Shown: positions 26,825 through 37,263, numbered from the stretch's first letter. The stretch: 64,000 nt of DNA from JAPPLB01 sp965218555 (GCA_965218555.1 OZ244625.1:4650001-4714000); one strand, 5' to 3'. Translations and numbers: made by a program. The notes: generated from the sequence alone by a model not told the origin.

Positions 26825-28348
26825 TCAGATCTGGAACGACCAGTTTCTCACGGCCTCAGCCTGTACCCACTTACGGATGCCTCCAATTTGGTTCTCTCGC
26901 CAGTATTCGGGCCAATCGATCGTCTCGGGACCCCACAGCAGTTTTTCTCGATCGGAGGGCGACAGCATACGGTAGGCGGCCCGTATATTGTATGTCTCGT
27001 AGACATAACGGTTTTCGAGGATAAAGGGCAAGTATTGGTCGATGGTCTGATCGCGGAAGCGAGCTTGGAGTGCTAGCGTTCGGAGAGAGCCGAGCCAGTC
27101 GTCGACAACCCCGTTGGCGGGAATGGGTGTTCGTTTCAGACGTTCCTGGAACGCGGTCAAGAGTCGGCGGCTGGCTTCGATGCGGTGGATTTGGGCATCA
27201 CGACTTTTCTGGACTTCAGTCGGCGGCAAGAAGCGTAGGCGAGAGCGAGATTGCAGCCAAAAAGGTTCTGTGTGTTTCCAAAAGCTTTTATCGTTCAACC
27301 GTTGGGCTTCTTCTAACAGGAGTTGGATGAGTGGACCGAGTTCGAACGGGTTCGTATCGGCCGATGCAAGCTGGTAGACCGGTTGGTGTTGACCGGCCAA
27401 TAGCAACGCGCCACACGCCAGAGTCGCGGCGGCAATCTGATCGACAGGGACGATCTCAAGTGGGATGTCAGGACGCGCCGGCCATTCAGTAAGTCCGCTG
27501 AGAGCCATGAGGACGAGCGGCGCCGCTGTGCGGCCACCTTCGATCCAGCCGGGAAACGGGAAGCGCCAAGAGCTCTCAACGATAGCCGGGCGTACAATGG
27601 CCCAATCGAGGCCCTGCGATTGCGCGAGGATTTGCTCGCCAAGGCTTTTCGAATACGTATACGTATTGACCCAACCCCAGCGGGCGGCTCGGCGGCGTCC
27701 GATCGAGATGAGTTGGTCAGCCTTCGCACGCTCCCCGGCAGACGAGGCTCTGATGCGATCGATCTCTTCGCGAAGGGACTGAAGTTCTGCAGCAGCATCA
27801 AAACGATGGTCATCCGGTCCTCGGCGCTCGGGGTAGAAGCCCGGGATCGGTTCCGTCTCTTCAATCAGACCGTCCGCCTTCCCGGCGACAAAGCAGGTTG
27901 AGACATGGAGAAGCTTGGCGCCGGCGCGTTGGGCGAGGACGGAGATTTGCTCGACGGAATCGACATTGGAGCGAAGCGAGTGGTCTACCGGAGGAAAGAA
28001 CTCGACCAGACCGGCGCAGTGGATGACGAGATCGATACAGTTGCTCCAGTCAGGATCGGCAATGCCGGCGTTGGCATGTGCGGCGTCGCCGGACCAGACG
28101 GTGATCTTGTCACGGAAGAAGTCCTGGCCGTGTTGATTCACGAGCGGCTCGAGCGGAGGCGAGTCGAGGATCTCTTTTTCAAAACGATCCTGAGCGGACC
28201 GGTCTTTTCGGGAACGGATGAGAAGATGGACCTGCCCGACTTCGGGGTAGCGATCGAGGAGCAGGGCCAGCAGTACTTTGCCGAGGAAGCCGTTAGCCCC
28301 GGTAAGGAGGATATTGCGGCCGGCTAAACTGGATGAGACGTCAAGCAA
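26825..28348 (-). CDS. Fatty acyl-CoA reductase-like NAD-binding protein
   Basis: This 507-residue protein has an N-terminal Rossmann domain of the fatty acyl-CoA reductase (male sterility/NAD_binding_4) type: TGANGFLGKVLL (residues 17-28), the mid-domain HVSTCFVAG and the active site TYTYSKSLGEQ with Tyr and Lys, followed by IVRPAIVES. The C-terminal half is helical and resembles the FAR_C region. Such enzymes reduce acyl-CoA to alcohol for wax or ether lipid synthesis. No other lipid genes are adjacent. The product is therefore only inferred. Confidence 0.88.
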   Translation of the reverse strand: MLDVSSSLAGRNILLTGANGFLGKVLLALLLDRYPEVGQVHLLIRSRKDRSAQDRFEKEILDSPPLEPLVNQHGQDFFRDKITVWSGDAAHANAGIADPDWSNCIDLVIHCAGLVEFFPPVDHSLRSNVDSVEQISVLAQRAGAKLLHVSTCFVAGKADGLIEETEPIPGFYPERRGPDDHRFDAAAELQSLREEIDRIRASSAGERAKADQLISIGRRRAARWGWVNTYTYSKSLGEQILAQSQGLDWAIVRPAIVESSWRFPFPGWIEGGRTAAPLVLMALSGLTEWPARPDIPLEIVPVDQIAAATLACGALLLAGQHQPVYQLASADTNPFELGPLIQLLLEEAQRLNDKSFWKHTEPFWLQSRSRLRFLPPTEVQKSRDAQIHRIEASRRLLTAFQERLKRTPIPANGVVDDWLGSLRTLALQARFRDQTIDQYLPFILENRYVYETYNIRAAYRMLSPSDREKLLWGPETIDWPEYWRENQIGGIRKWVQAEAVRNWSFQI

Positions 28349-28592
28349 GAGCGATGTTCCTCGACCAAGGCGAGCGGCTTGTTTCTCGCAAAGACTCCAA
28401 GCCTGCCAAGATAACCCAAAGGCGGGGAGCCTTGTTCAGACGAATAGCGCCTGCCCATCTGCAAGAGTCGAGCTTCATGTGACCTGAATCTATTTTATGA
28501 ATTGTTGCGTGCGGCGGCGTTGTCTTGATCTGTGAGCTGATCTGTTTTCCTACGGACATCGCGGCCAATGTAACTGGGTGCCCGCAACTGCA

Positions 28593-29474
28593 ATGAAACC
28601 TGTGCCCCAACGTGGCGTTCCCTCCTCCCAGTACATCCGTCTTGCCGACGCGAAGACCATCCTGGCCAAGACGAGGGGTTTTATCGCGGAAGCCGGCTTC
28701 ACTCATTCGCTAACACCTGCTCGCAACTGTACTTTCGGCTGCATATACTGCTACGTCCCCACGCTGCGCATCCAGGGCGGGCTGCGTCCGGAAGACTGGC
28801 GGCATTGGGGCCGCTTCACCACGTTCAAGGACAATGCCGCCGAGCTGCTCGACCGGGCCTTGCGACCCGACCAAGTGATTTATTGTTCGCCCTTGGTAGA
28901 CCCCTATCAACCTGCGGAAGAGCATCGCCGGTTAATGCCCGAGTTGCTCGCGACGCTGATTCGAAAACCTCCTCGAGTGTTTGTGCTACAAACGCGCGGA
29001 CCGTTGGTACTACGAGACGTCAAGCAGCTCAGGGCGCTCGCTACCCGGACCCGGCTGCGCGTCAGCTTTTCTCTCACAACGAACCGCGACGACGTTCGCA
29101 AGCTCTATGAACCGCTCTGCGCGTCCGTCGATGAACGTCTGGTCACCCTTGCCGCGCTGCGCGACGCCGGGATTCAGACTTATGCGACACTCGCGCCGCT
29201 GTTGCCCTGCGACCCCAGTGAACTGGCTCGACTGGCGCTCGCCTTCACCCATCAAGACATCATCGGCGACCCGTTCCATGTCCATGCCGTCAAACGGCAC
29301 GGCGCCACTACTCGGCCTGAGGCCTTGCGGGTCGGCCAAGTGCGTCACTTCGAGGATTGGCACCTGCCGGATTTTCAGTCGCAGGTCGTCGCAACCCTTC
29401 AATCCACAATCCAAGCCGCCGGACGACGATTCGGCATCGGCCCCGCCGCCTTCAGGTGGCTGGCTCAGCCATAA
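28593..29474 (+). CDS. Radical SAM protein, SPL-like (PA0069 family)
   Basis: The frame begins with GTG at 28578, but the ATG at 28593 is equally plausible; I use it (293 residues). The 4Fe-4S motif is CTFGCIYC, the CxxxCxxC of radical SAM enzymes, with RNCTFGCIYCYVP in the right context and a preceding INPYRGC-like segment replaced by FTHSLTPARN. It matches the SPL-related PA0069/Rv2578c-type group, whose substrate is unknown. A conserved C-terminal HQDIIGDPFHVHA may bind the substrate. It stands alone between divergent neighbours. Confidence 0.88.
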   Translation: MKPVPQRGVPSSQYIRLADAKTILAKTRGFIAEAGFTHSLTPARNCTFGCIYCYVPTLRIQGGLRPEDWRHWGRFTTFKDNAAELLDRALRPDQVIYCSPLVDPYQPAEEHRRLMPELLATLIRKPPRVFVLQTRGPLVLRDVKQLRALATRTRLRVSFSLTTNRDDVRKLYEPLCASVDERLVTLAALRDAGIQTYATLAPLLPCDPSELARLALAFTHQDIIGDPFHVHAVKRHGATTRPEALRVGQVRHFEDWHLPDFQSQVVATLQSTIQAAGRRFGIGPAAFRWLAQP

Positions 29475-29615
29475 ACCCAGAGAACCGGAGCGGGGCATCC
29501 GACGGCCGAGATACGGGGTCGAGGGGCCGTCACAAGAACTGTCCACGGTGGTTTTCATGCACACTCCCGTGGGGCTGGCCTATCATAGGGCCTTCAGAGG
29601 AGAAGGCCACCTCGC

Positions 29616-30602
29616 ATGCCAGACCCCGCCGCTCCACAATCAGATTCCGCCTCAAAAACCGGCCTTGTGGCCGACAAAATATCGTGCGATCACGACACGG
29701 GACCTCGTCACCCGGAACGGCCCGAACGTTTCGATGCCGTCGTGAACGCGCTCGAGTCCGCGGGTTTGATCGAAGGCTTGACGAAGATCCCGCCGCGCCT
29801 CGCGACCGACGACGAGTTGGCGCTCTGCCACACCCGCGGCTACGTCGATCTGACCCGGCGCGACATCACCGCCGGCGCATCTCATCTCAGCACCGGCGAT
29901 ACCACTATCGGTCCCGGCTCTCTCAAAGTCGCGTTGAACGCCGCCGGCAGTGTGCTCCAAGCCGTCGACGCGGTGATGGCAGGCGAAGTCGCCAACGCTT
30001 TCTGTGTGCTCCGTCCGCCGGGCCACCATGCTACGCCCGACCGCGGCATGGGTTTCTGCATCTTCAACAATGTCGCGGTCGCCGCCCGCTACGCCCGGCA
30101 AAGGCACGGCGTTGAACGTGTCCTGATTGCCGACTGGGATGTCCATCACGGAAACGGCACTCAGGACATCTTCTACGAAGATCCCTCCGTCTTTTTCTTC
30201 AGCACTCATCAATCGCCGTGGTATCCAGGTACAGGCAGGATCAACGAAATGGGCGCGGGCACTGGCCGGGGAACGACGGTCAACTGCCCCTTCCCCTCCG
30301 GCGCGGGCCGCGATGAGATCCTGGGCGCTTTTCGAACGAAACTGCTCCCCGCCGCCTGCCGCTTCCGTCCCGACATCGTCTTCATTTCGGCGGGCTTTGA
30401 CTCCCGATTCGGCGATCCGCTGGGAGAGTTCACCCTCGACGACGGCGACTTCCGAGACTTGACATCGATGATCATGGAGGTGGCCGAGGGATCCGCGGGC
30501 CGACGTCTCATCTCGGTTCTCGAAGGCGGTTACAACCTGGACGGCCTGGGGTCTGCCGCTGCCGCTCATGTCCACGCCCTCAGCACCGATAGCTCAACCT
30601 AA
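29616..30602 (+). CDS. Histone deacetylase-family protein (acetoin utilisation/APAH type)
   Basis: This 328-residue protein is a zinc-dependent deacetylase of the arginase/HDAC superfamily. Motifs are HDTGPRHPERPER near residue 25, VLRPPGHHATPDRGMGFC with the paired catalytic histidines, IADWDVHHGNG with zinc-binding Asp and His, and the YPGTG loop and final EGGYNLDGL. Bacterial members deacetylate polyamines or proteins. It follows the radical SAM gene after 141 bases on the same strand, with AGGAGAAGG upstream of its ATG. The target is not known. Confidence 0.94.
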   Translation: MPDPAAPQSDSASKTGLVADKISCDHDTGPRHPERPERFDAVVNALESAGLIEGLTKIPPRLATDDELALCHTRGYVDLTRRDITAGASHLSTGDTTIGPGSLKVALNAAGSVLQAVDAVMAGEVANAFCVLRPPGHHATPDRGMGFCIFNNVAVAARYARQRHGVERVLIADWDVHHGNGTQDIFYEDPSVFFFSTHQSPWYPGTGRINEMGAGTGRGTTVNCPFPSGAGRDEILGAFRTKLLPAACRFRPDIVFISAGFDSRFGDPLGEFTLDDGDFRDLTSMIMEVAEGSAGRRLISVLEGGYNLDGLGSAAAAHVHALSTDSST

Positions 30603-31039
30603 CTCTCACGTTTGGCAAGAACCCGTAGCGTGCCGCTTCGAGATCTTCAGCCCGTTGCTGACTGAAAGTACGCATCAAATTTGCGACCCAGTGTTTCGGC
30701 CCTTGTTTTTTACCCGGATTTGCCCGGTTTTGCCGGGCATTTGTGGGCTTTGGTGGGCAGAAGCCATGCGTTGCTCAGGTAACTGCGAGTGTGACCCGGT
30801 CGCCGTGGGCGGTGTTCCGGTTTTGCGACCGGTTCCCGCGAAAAGGCCAAGGTTGGCCGAAATGAACAACTGCTATGCACGGTTGCGGAAGGGCGACGGG
30901 GCTCAAAAAAAGATTTTACGCAGGGCACGGTGCGAATGCGCGGCGGCGCCATGCCCCCTACCTTAAGCCGGAGGGACAGCCCGCGACAAGACTGAAATGC
31001 TTCAGTAGGTACTGGGTGGAAGGAGCTGCGAGGGGAGCC
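30603..31039. other. 437-base stretch with no supported gene
   Basis: Short frames here look like shadows and lack family resemblance. A C- and G-run of short repeats (CCCGGATTTGCCCGGTTTTGCCGGG) at 30714-30740 is the only visible structure. A group II intron was considered because of the sequence after 30860, but no domain V hairpin or reverse transcriptase is present. Confidence 0.35.
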
Positions 31040-31290
31040 TTACTCGCAGACCACGCCGCCGCCGGAGGCGTCCCGCAGGTGGTGGTAGGCCGGATGGCCT
31101 CGCGAAACGAGTGCGATCCCGCACTTCCGCGCTTCGGCGCAGGTGATGCGGCCGTTGCCTTTGTCGTCGTAGAGCCGCCGACCGACAGCACACGCTCCAG
31201 CGCGTCGGCCCCCAGTCGATCGTCAGCCTGTATTTGCGGCGCACCTCGACGACGCAGGCGGCGAACCAGCACTCACCTGACGGCCGAGTA
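31040..31290 (-). pseudogene. Remnant with excalibur-like calcium-binding repeat
   Basis: On the minus strand a C-terminal peptide (YDDKGNGRITCAEARKCGI, then SRGHPAYHHLRDASGGGVVCE) ends in a stop at 31040-31042. It matches the excalibur calcium-binding domain pattern (Asp-rich loop, Cys pair, final DGDGVVCE-like end). A preceding block in a different frame (WFAACVVEVRRKYRLTID) resembles the part that precedes excalibur domains in some secreted HNH/thermonuclease-type nucleases. A frameshift near 31183 separates the two. No start codon or signal peptide survives, so it is a decayed secreted nuclease fragment. Confidence 0.5.
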
Positions 31291-31447
31291 AGCAGATAGC
31301 AATGAGCACGCCATGCGGGTCGTTCCGGCTAGAGCCGGCCTGTACCGAGGGTGAAATAGGGGGATGCGAGATCGTTGGGGAAACCGGTTCCCGTGACACG
31401 GGAAGGCTCTGCGAGGTGTACTGCGGAATCCGCCGATGGGACTGCGG

Positions 31448-34400
31448 TCAGCGTCCGCGGCTCAGTCGGCGGAAGTACTCCGCGACGGCTTCACGATACT
31501 CTTCCGGAACGGGTTCGGAGACCGAAGTACGCACCTGGCTTCCCTGCTCTTCTTCAGCTTTCCGCCTCACCTGGAGTTCCAGTTGTTCCAGCAGCGACAA
31601 TAACCGGCGGTATTCCTGAGCCAGCAACTCCGGGTTGCCTGCAAAACGTGAGTTCGGCAGCCCTTTCACAAAGCGGCGAATCTCCTCCAAATCTTCCTTG
31701 TAGATGCCGCTCGTCTGCAGATCGCGAGTCAGCCGCGGGACCGGACGCACACCCTCTCGCAAGGTCTGCTCCAATTCGCGGCGCGCCTGCTGGTCCCAGA
31801 GTCCGATGCCTCCCGTACTGCCGGGTCTTCGCATCCCGCCGTAGTTGGATGCTCCGCCGATCGAGCGCTGCGGTCCGCCAAGCCGACCTCCCCGCGCAGT
31901 CTGCGAGGGAGCGCCCTGTTGCGACTGGCCCTGCCGGGTGCTCGCGCTTTGCGTTCCTTGCTGCCCGCCAGGCTGTGTGCCCGGCTGCCCCTGAGAACCC
32001 TGTTGCTCTCCTCGTTGATCGCCATCCGCAGCGCGCTCCAAACGCCGCCGCATGCTCTCCAATTGCGCCAGAGATCGCTCCAACCCGCGCTCGTTGCTCG
32101 GCCCGTTGGCCTGGGCAAGCCGCTCGGCTTCCTTGAGACTGTCACGTAGTTGCTCGAGCGATCGGGTCACCATGTCTTCGCCCTGCGCCGCATGAGGAGC
32201 CAGTCCCCGCCGGATGTACTCGGCAACAACGCGCAGCCGCGTGCCGATCTCGTTTTGTTGGATTTCCCCAAGCGCTTCCCGCAACTTGCGAGACGCTTCC
32301 CGCTGCGAATCATCAAGCCGGCGAATCGTGCCCTGTATCTCACGCTCGATCGCCTCGAGCTCTTCTTGCATCGCTTTCTTGCGGTCCGCGAGATCAAGCG
32401 CTACGGTCGGGGAAAGATGGCTCCGCAGCCTGCCTCGTCTGCCGGATTCGGCCTCGGCTTTCTGCTGGGCCTTGATTGACTCTCGCAGATCCTGCTTCAG
32501 TCGATTGCCGATTTCCCGCTGATCACGAGCCAGCATCTCCGAGCGCTGAGCCAACTCGGAAAGCGCGGACGCGTTCTGTCCGCGCCGCTCCCTCGTTAAC
32601 TGCTGCAGCGCTTCTTGCAATCGCTCCTGAGCCCGTTGCGTCGCCGCCGGATCATTACCGGCTCGTTGCTGGGAACCATTGGAGCTCGACGGATTGGTCT
32701 GCATGTCGCGCGTCGCTTGGTCGAGCCGCTCGATGATCTGCTGCAGGTTCTGCGGGCTTGCGGCGCCCCCTGCAGACCGGCTTCGTCCCGCCGCCCGGCT
32801 CGATTGTTGTTCGCTCTGCCGATCGGATTGCTGCTGACCTGATTGCGACTGCCCGGTTTGCTGTTGCGAGCGGTTGCCGGACCGGGCCTGCATCGCCTGC
32901 TGTTCCCGCTGCCGCCGTTGCAACTCTTCAAGCTTTCGTTTCAACTCCAGCGCCTCACGCCGCAGCATCTCCTGCTGCCAGCGCTGCGCAAAGGTCATCT
33001 CCTGCTGCTGCTTGCGCCGCTCGGCCAGCTTCTGTTGCCGCTGCGCCAACGCGCGCAGCTTCTCCATCAGTTCATCGGCCTCACGCTCGAGCTGTTGCTG
33101 CGAAGAACCACCGCCCGTCTCGTATTGGTTCTTCGTCAAATCCATCTCCAGCTCGAACATCTCCGCCAGGTCGAGTTGTGCTTGGCCGCCCCCCTGCCCG
33201 TTGCCCCGGCCGAAGCTGATCTGGAGTTCGCGGAAAATCGCCTCCGCTCGAAGCACATATTGGAGCGCCTTCTGTTCCGGGACCACTGCCTCTGTTAACT
33301 TCATTTCGTGCAGCTTGTCTGCTGCGGGCTCCATGTATTCAGCCGCATTTTCGAGATTCTCGATAAACCGCCCGATCTTCTCATCCGCGCCCGTCAGTTG
33401 CCGCGCCTTCGTTCGCTCCACCAACGTGCGCGCCTGATCCCGCAGTGTGAGCTGAATATCGGATAAGACGAGCGCGTTGTCGTGAATCTCAGAACGATCT
33501 GAAGGTTTCGCTTCCTCCAACGCACGGATCAAATTCCAGGTGGCCGCAGTGATTTCTTTCTGCCGCTTGGAGATTTCGTTCTGCCGCTGCTCGCCGCCAC
33601 TCATCCCTCCGGCACCCTGCTGGCCCTGGCGAAAAACCAAATCGAACGGCCGTACCTCGATGAAGTACATGTCCGTCTTAGCCGCCAGTTTGTGATCGCG
33701 GGCCACCGCGTAGTAGGTGATCAGGTCGCCTGGCATCAGATGAGCGGCCTTCAACTCCTGCTCCTCGCCGTCTTCGCCACGCACTTCGCGCGGACCCTCT
33801 CCCTCCCTCATCTCTTCCAGATAGAACGTGTGGTGGCCACGCGCTTCCGTGAACCCCCGGCGCTTCACGGAGACTTTTTTCAACTCGCCGCCGTTAAGCG
33901 AATAGAAAAGGTCCAGCGAAGCGATACCGAAATCGTCCTCGGCCTTCATCTCGACAACGACTTCCTCAATATTCGTCGACTGAAAGTCGCGCCCCGGCCT
34001 CCCGATCTCCAACGTCGGCTTGCGGTCGGGAATCACCGTGATGAAGAATTCATCACTGATGCGGACCGCGTCGCCCTTGTAGATCTCGGCCACGTTGTAG
34101 AGTCCGTCGCCATTCACCATGATCCGCCCGACGCTCGTCAGTCCGTCTGCCTCCATCCTGGCCGCCTGCTCGCCATCGACCAGAATCACGCCGTCTTCCA
34201 TCGGTTTGTCGGTCTCAACCTCGATCTCGACTTCCGTTCCCGCGATGGCGTTGATATCTCCGCCCGGATCCTCGACGACATTCTTCAAACCCGTCCACTT
34301 CGGGTAGTGATACGTCAGCTTGAGTCCCCGCACAACCGGCATCGACACGACGTCGACGGCAAACTCCTCACTGCGAATGCCGCCCGCCGAAACGTAGTAG

Positions 34401-35191
34401 CCAAAGGGATCCCGTACGCCCGCGAACAGAAACTCGAATCCCGTGCCGTCCAACTGACGCCGCATCGGCGCTTCTTCCCATTCGACGCTGTCGGCATATT
34501 TGACATATACCTGCGCCGATGGGCTTTCGAAGCCTACGACCTCCGCGGTCATGGTGAGATCAGCCCCGCGCTTCACCGTCGCGTCGCCGGGCTCGATTCG
34601 TAGCTCGTAGTAGGAAGATTCGTTGGACTCCAGCCATCCGGCCCACAACCGCGATGTGCCATAGCTCCAATACCCGGGCCCTGAGGTCCCCAGCCATAGA
34701 AGTGCAAAGAAGCCCGTTGCCGCAAGTGCAGCGAACGTGATGATCCGATGCCAACCAACCACGGATTCGGCCGGGGCGGCCTCGAGGACCTGCAGCGTAT
34801 CCTCAGCGAGCAAATCGAGCATCGGATTTGCCGCGGCTCCGTCCGCGCCCTGCGACTGATCGACAAAAGTCTCGATCCGGCCATCGAAAGCGGGTATTTC
34901 TCGCTCAGCATGTCCTGCCGCCTTCTTAATGCCCAGACCCCGCAACGGCCGCCAAAGCGCCAGGATGATGACCGCGATGATGGCCCCGAACAGGATCGTT
35001 CGGCCGCCGATCACGCTTCCGTCGGAGAACGCAAATTCGTTCGCGATCGCAACGCAGAGAATCGTCAGCGCCACGGCAACGCCGACGGTAAGTCCAATCC
35101 CGCGCGAAGCCGTCCGTGCACGGAGCCGCCACTGTATGCGGCGCACGTAGTCCTGTAACGACCAGGCCGGCGATAAAGGGGCCGGATACAC
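31448..35191 (-). CDS. DUF4175-family large membrane protein
   Basis: This 1247-residue protein has two or three membrane helices near the N-terminus (around 30-55, 60-80 and 145-165), then a periplasmic beta-rich region to about residue 530 (Pfam-type DUF4175). After that comes a long Gln/Arg-rich, heptad-like stretch of about 500 residues (repeated QQQ, ERQRQREQQ-type runs), probably coiled coil, followed by a Gly/Gln-rich segment and a helical C-terminus. It is the last gene of the operon, 3 bases after the BatA-like gene. A scaffold or membrane tether role for the VWA proteins is likely. Confidence 0.85.
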   Translation of the reverse strand: MYPAPLSPAWSLQDYVRRIQWRLRARTASRGIGLTVGVAVALTILCVAIANEFAFSDGSVIGGRTILFGAIIAVIILALWRPLRGLGIKKAAGHAEREIPAFDGRIETFVDQSQGADGAAANPMLDLLAEDTLQVLEAAPAESVVGWHRIITFAALAATGFFALLWLGTSGPGYWSYGTSRLWAGWLESNESSYYELRIEPGDATVKRGADLTMTAEVVGFESPSAQVYVKYADSVEWEEAPMRRQLDGTGFEFLFAGVRDPFGYYVSAGGIRSEEFAVDVVSMPVVRGLKLTYHYPKWTGLKNVVEDPGGDINAIAGTEVEIEVETDKPMEDGVILVDGEQAARMEADGLTSVGRIMVNGDGLYNVAEIYKGDAVRISDEFFITVIPDRKPTLEIGRPGRDFQSTNIEEVVVEMKAEDDFGIASLDLFYSLNGGELKKVSVKRRGFTEARGHHTFYLEEMREGEGPREVRGEDGEEQELKAAHLMPGDLITYYAVARDHKLAAKTDMYFIEVRPFDLVFRQGQQGAGGMSGGEQRQNEISKRQKEITAATWNLIRALEEAKPSDRSEIHDNALVLSDIQLTLRDQARTLVERTKARQLTGADEKIGRFIENLENAAEYMEPAADKLHEMKLTEAVVPEQKALQYVLRAEAIFRELQISFGRGNGQGGGQAQLDLAEMFELEMDLTKNQYETGGGSSQQQLEREADELMEKLRALAQRQQKLAERRKQQQEMTFAQRWQQEMLRREALELKRKLEELQRRQREQQAMQARSGNRSQQQTGQSQSGQQQSDRQSEQQSSRAAGRSRSAGGAASPQNLQQIIERLDQATRDMQTNPSSSNGSQQRAGNDPAATQRAQERLQEALQQLTRERRGQNASALSELAQRSEMLARDQREIGNRLKQDLRESIKAQQKAEAESGRRGRLRSHLSPTVALDLADRKKAMQEELEAIEREIQGTIRRLDDSQREASRKLREALGEIQQNEIGTRLRVVAEYIRRGLAPHAAQGEDMVTRSLEQLRDSLKEAERLAQANGPSNERGLERSLAQLESMRRRLERAADGDQRGEQQGSQGQPGTQPGGQQGTQSASTRQGQSQQGAPSQTARGGRLGGPQRSIGGASNYGGMRRPGSTGGIGLWDQQARRELEQTLREGVRPVPRLTRDLQTSGIYKEDLEEIRRFVKGLPNSRFAGNPELLAQEYRRLLSLLEQLELQVRRKAEEEQGSQVRTSVSEPVPEEYREAVAEYFRRLSRGR

Positions 35192-35194
35192 GTT

Positions 35195-37204
35195 CTATGT
35201 CTCCCGCTGCACTTTGAGGTGATAGTTTCCGAAGATAGATTCTACCAGTGCGATCAAAACCAAAAGCACCAGCAGCATCTTCCAAAGCTTTAGCGGCGGG
35301 GGTACAAAGAGTGATTTCTCACCCTCCATCGGCGCCGCTTCCTGATTTCGGCCCGTTTCCTCCCACATCGAGACCATGCCGGCTTCCATCGGACGCAGGT
35401 TGGACTCTCGTGGATCGGGATTCACCGCGGCCAATTCCGTCACTCCGGCCCGACGCAGCTCGTAGAATCCCAGCTCGGTCAGACGCAGGTCCTCGCCCGC
35501 TACTGATCCGGCCAGCGTCAAGGCGCGATCTCCTGAAGGATCAAAAACCTGCACGCCGGAACCGCGCCGGCCACTCAACTCCAGAATCGAGTCGATATTC
35601 GTCTGCTGCAATCCTCGGTCAAGCCCCGAGAGATAACGCGCCGTCTCCAGCACGAACGGGACAAACACCGGGTTCACCGGCAAATCGTTCCAGATGTTTC
35701 CCAGCGACGACGCCAGGATCAGCAAACGCCCTTCGCCCAGTGGCCGCTCGACCAGCAACGGAGAGCCGTCCGACAGCCGCGCCAGCACATCGTCCTTTTC
35801 GCTGACGGGCAGTTGAGCGTAGCGATAGAACTTCACGCCCTGGAAGCGCTTCACCCGGTTGAGCACGGGATGCGACTCATCGAGCGAACCGGCGAACTGA
35901 AAGCGTTGCCGTTCACGTCCCGCGTAACGTGATTCCTCGAAACCCTCCTCCAGCAGCACGGACTGCCCCGCGAGCGACGATTTCGGACCGACCACGATCA
36001 GCATCGCGCCGCCCGCTTTCGCATATGATTGGAAACGCTCCGCCGCCGTGTCATCAAGCTGTGGGATATCGGAGAAAATCACCAGTGCAAACTGCTCAGG
36101 TCGACTTTGCTCGGCTTGCGCCACCGAAGCCCCTTCCACCCGGAACATCGCCTGCGACGATGCATCCAACGCAGCCCGGAAGAAAGTAAGATCACGCCTC
36201 CGTGGATCGCTGTGGACGAACAGAATCTTCGCCGGCTCGGCATTACTGATCGCTACCAGACGCCGGTCATCCAACGGCATCTCATCCGCTGGCTCCAAGA
36301 CCAACTCGCCCTTGTTGTTTCCCACCGGTGCGTCGAACCCCTCGAACACCACCGAGGCCCTCCCCACCGCCGGTACATCCACCGACTGCCGCGCAACCTG
36401 CTTGCCGTTCAGGAAAAACGTCAATGTCTTGCGTGCTTTTTCCGTACCGAAGCCGGCCACGATCGCTTCCAGGCGGGTGGCCCGTCCACCGAAGACCCGT
36501 GTAGTTCCTCTGATGTTTTCGATCGTCCAATTCGGTGAATCCGGTTCGGCCACGTTGTGGACCGCGAGGCTTGCCATCGTTGGCAGCGCAACGTCGGAGA
36601 AGCGGCCCGGCATCGCCGACCACTGAAAATCGGAAAACAGGTGCACCGTCACCGGCACGTCCGTGTCCGGGGCCAGTGTACGAACGGCCTCTGCCAGATC
36701 TCCGTATGAATTCCGCGACGCCGTCGGCTCCAGGGTTTCGAGCGCGGTGCGCAGTTCCGCTCGGCTCCCGGTCGGCTGTGTGATCACTTGAACGCCCGGC
36801 CCCATCGCCAGGATCTGCGCCCGGTCTGCCGGCTTCAGGACCTCGATCACGTCTTCGGCTTCCTGGACGGCACGGTCCCAGCGATCGCCGTAATTCATGC
36901 TGAGCGAGGTATCGAGAGCGAGAATGTGCAGACCCGGCAAATCGCCCAACCCGGCTACTGCCATCAACTCCCAGACAGGCTTGGCGAACGCCAGGGCAAG
37001 CAACAGAAACAGGGCGATCCGCAGCGCCATCAGAGCGCGATAGCGAAACCGTCGCTCTTTCATCGAGCTTTGCCGGCGACGCTCAAAAAACATCAGCGAG
37101 CTGAAGGGCAGGCGGATCGGGTTTTCGCGCTCCAGCAAGTGCAGCCATAGCGGGAGGCCGATCGCGAGACCCCCCAACAAGAACCATGGCGCTAGTAATG
37201 ACAT
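35195..37204 (-). CDS. BatA-type aerotolerance protein with VWA domain
   Basis: This 669-residue membrane protein starts with the BatA N-terminal region (MSLLAPWFLLGGLAIGLPLWLHLL) that gives two membrane helices. A von Willebrand factor A domain follows with the MIDAS motif DTSLS near residue 93 and later Thr/Asp positions. The middle holds a glutamine-amidotransferase-like domain (LVIFSDIPQLDDTAAER), and a C-terminal helix (LLVLLVLIALVESIF) anchors it again. In Bacteroides, Bat proteins support oxygen tolerance. It sits between DUF58 and DUF4175 genes in the same operon. Confidence 0.88.
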   Translation of the reverse strand: MSLLAPWFLLGGLAIGLPLWLHLLERENPIRLPFSSLMFFERRRQSSMKERRFRYRALMALRIALFLLLALAFAKPVWELMAVAGLGDLPGLHILALDTSLSMNYGDRWDRAVQEAEDVIEVLKPADRAQILAMGPGVQVITQPTGSRAELRTALETLEPTASRNSYGDLAEAVRTLAPDTDVPVTVHLFSDFQWSAMPGRFSDVALPTMASLAVHNVAEPDSPNWTIENIRGTTRVFGGRATRLEAIVAGFGTEKARKTLTFFLNGKQVARQSVDVPAVGRASVVFEGFDAPVGNNKGELVLEPADEMPLDDRRLVAISNAEPAKILFVHSDPRRRDLTFFRAALDASSQAMFRVEGASVAQAEQSRPEQFALVIFSDIPQLDDTAAERFQSYAKAGGAMLIVVGPKSSLAGQSVLLEEGFEESRYAGRERQRFQFAGSLDESHPVLNRVKRFQGVKFYRYAQLPVSEKDDVLARLSDGSPLLVERPLGEGRLLILASSLGNIWNDLPVNPVFVPFVLETARYLSGLDRGLQQTNIDSILELSGRRGSGVQVFDPSGDRALTLAGSVAGEDLRLTELGFYELRRAGVTELAAVNPDPRESNLRPMEAGMVSMWEETGRNQEAAPMEGEKSLFVPPPLKLWKMLLVLLVLIALVESIFGNYHLKVQRET

Positions 37205-37263
37205 CCGTTCGTCCCTCTAGTCAAAGATGCCGCATACCCTGTGTGTGTTCACTCACTCCGGAC

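Noticed and set aside
30988..31007. 20-base sequence also found at 52805-52824 with two mismatches
   Set aside because: A chance match of this length is expected a few times in a window of this size, and the flanks are unrelated.
30700..31440. Possible group II intron
   Set aside because: No domain V hairpin, no reverse transcriptase and no conserved intron ends were found.
33692..34603. 303-residue plus-strand frame
   Set aside because: Antisense shadow of DUF4175; no family resemblance and the DUF4175 frame is continuous across it.
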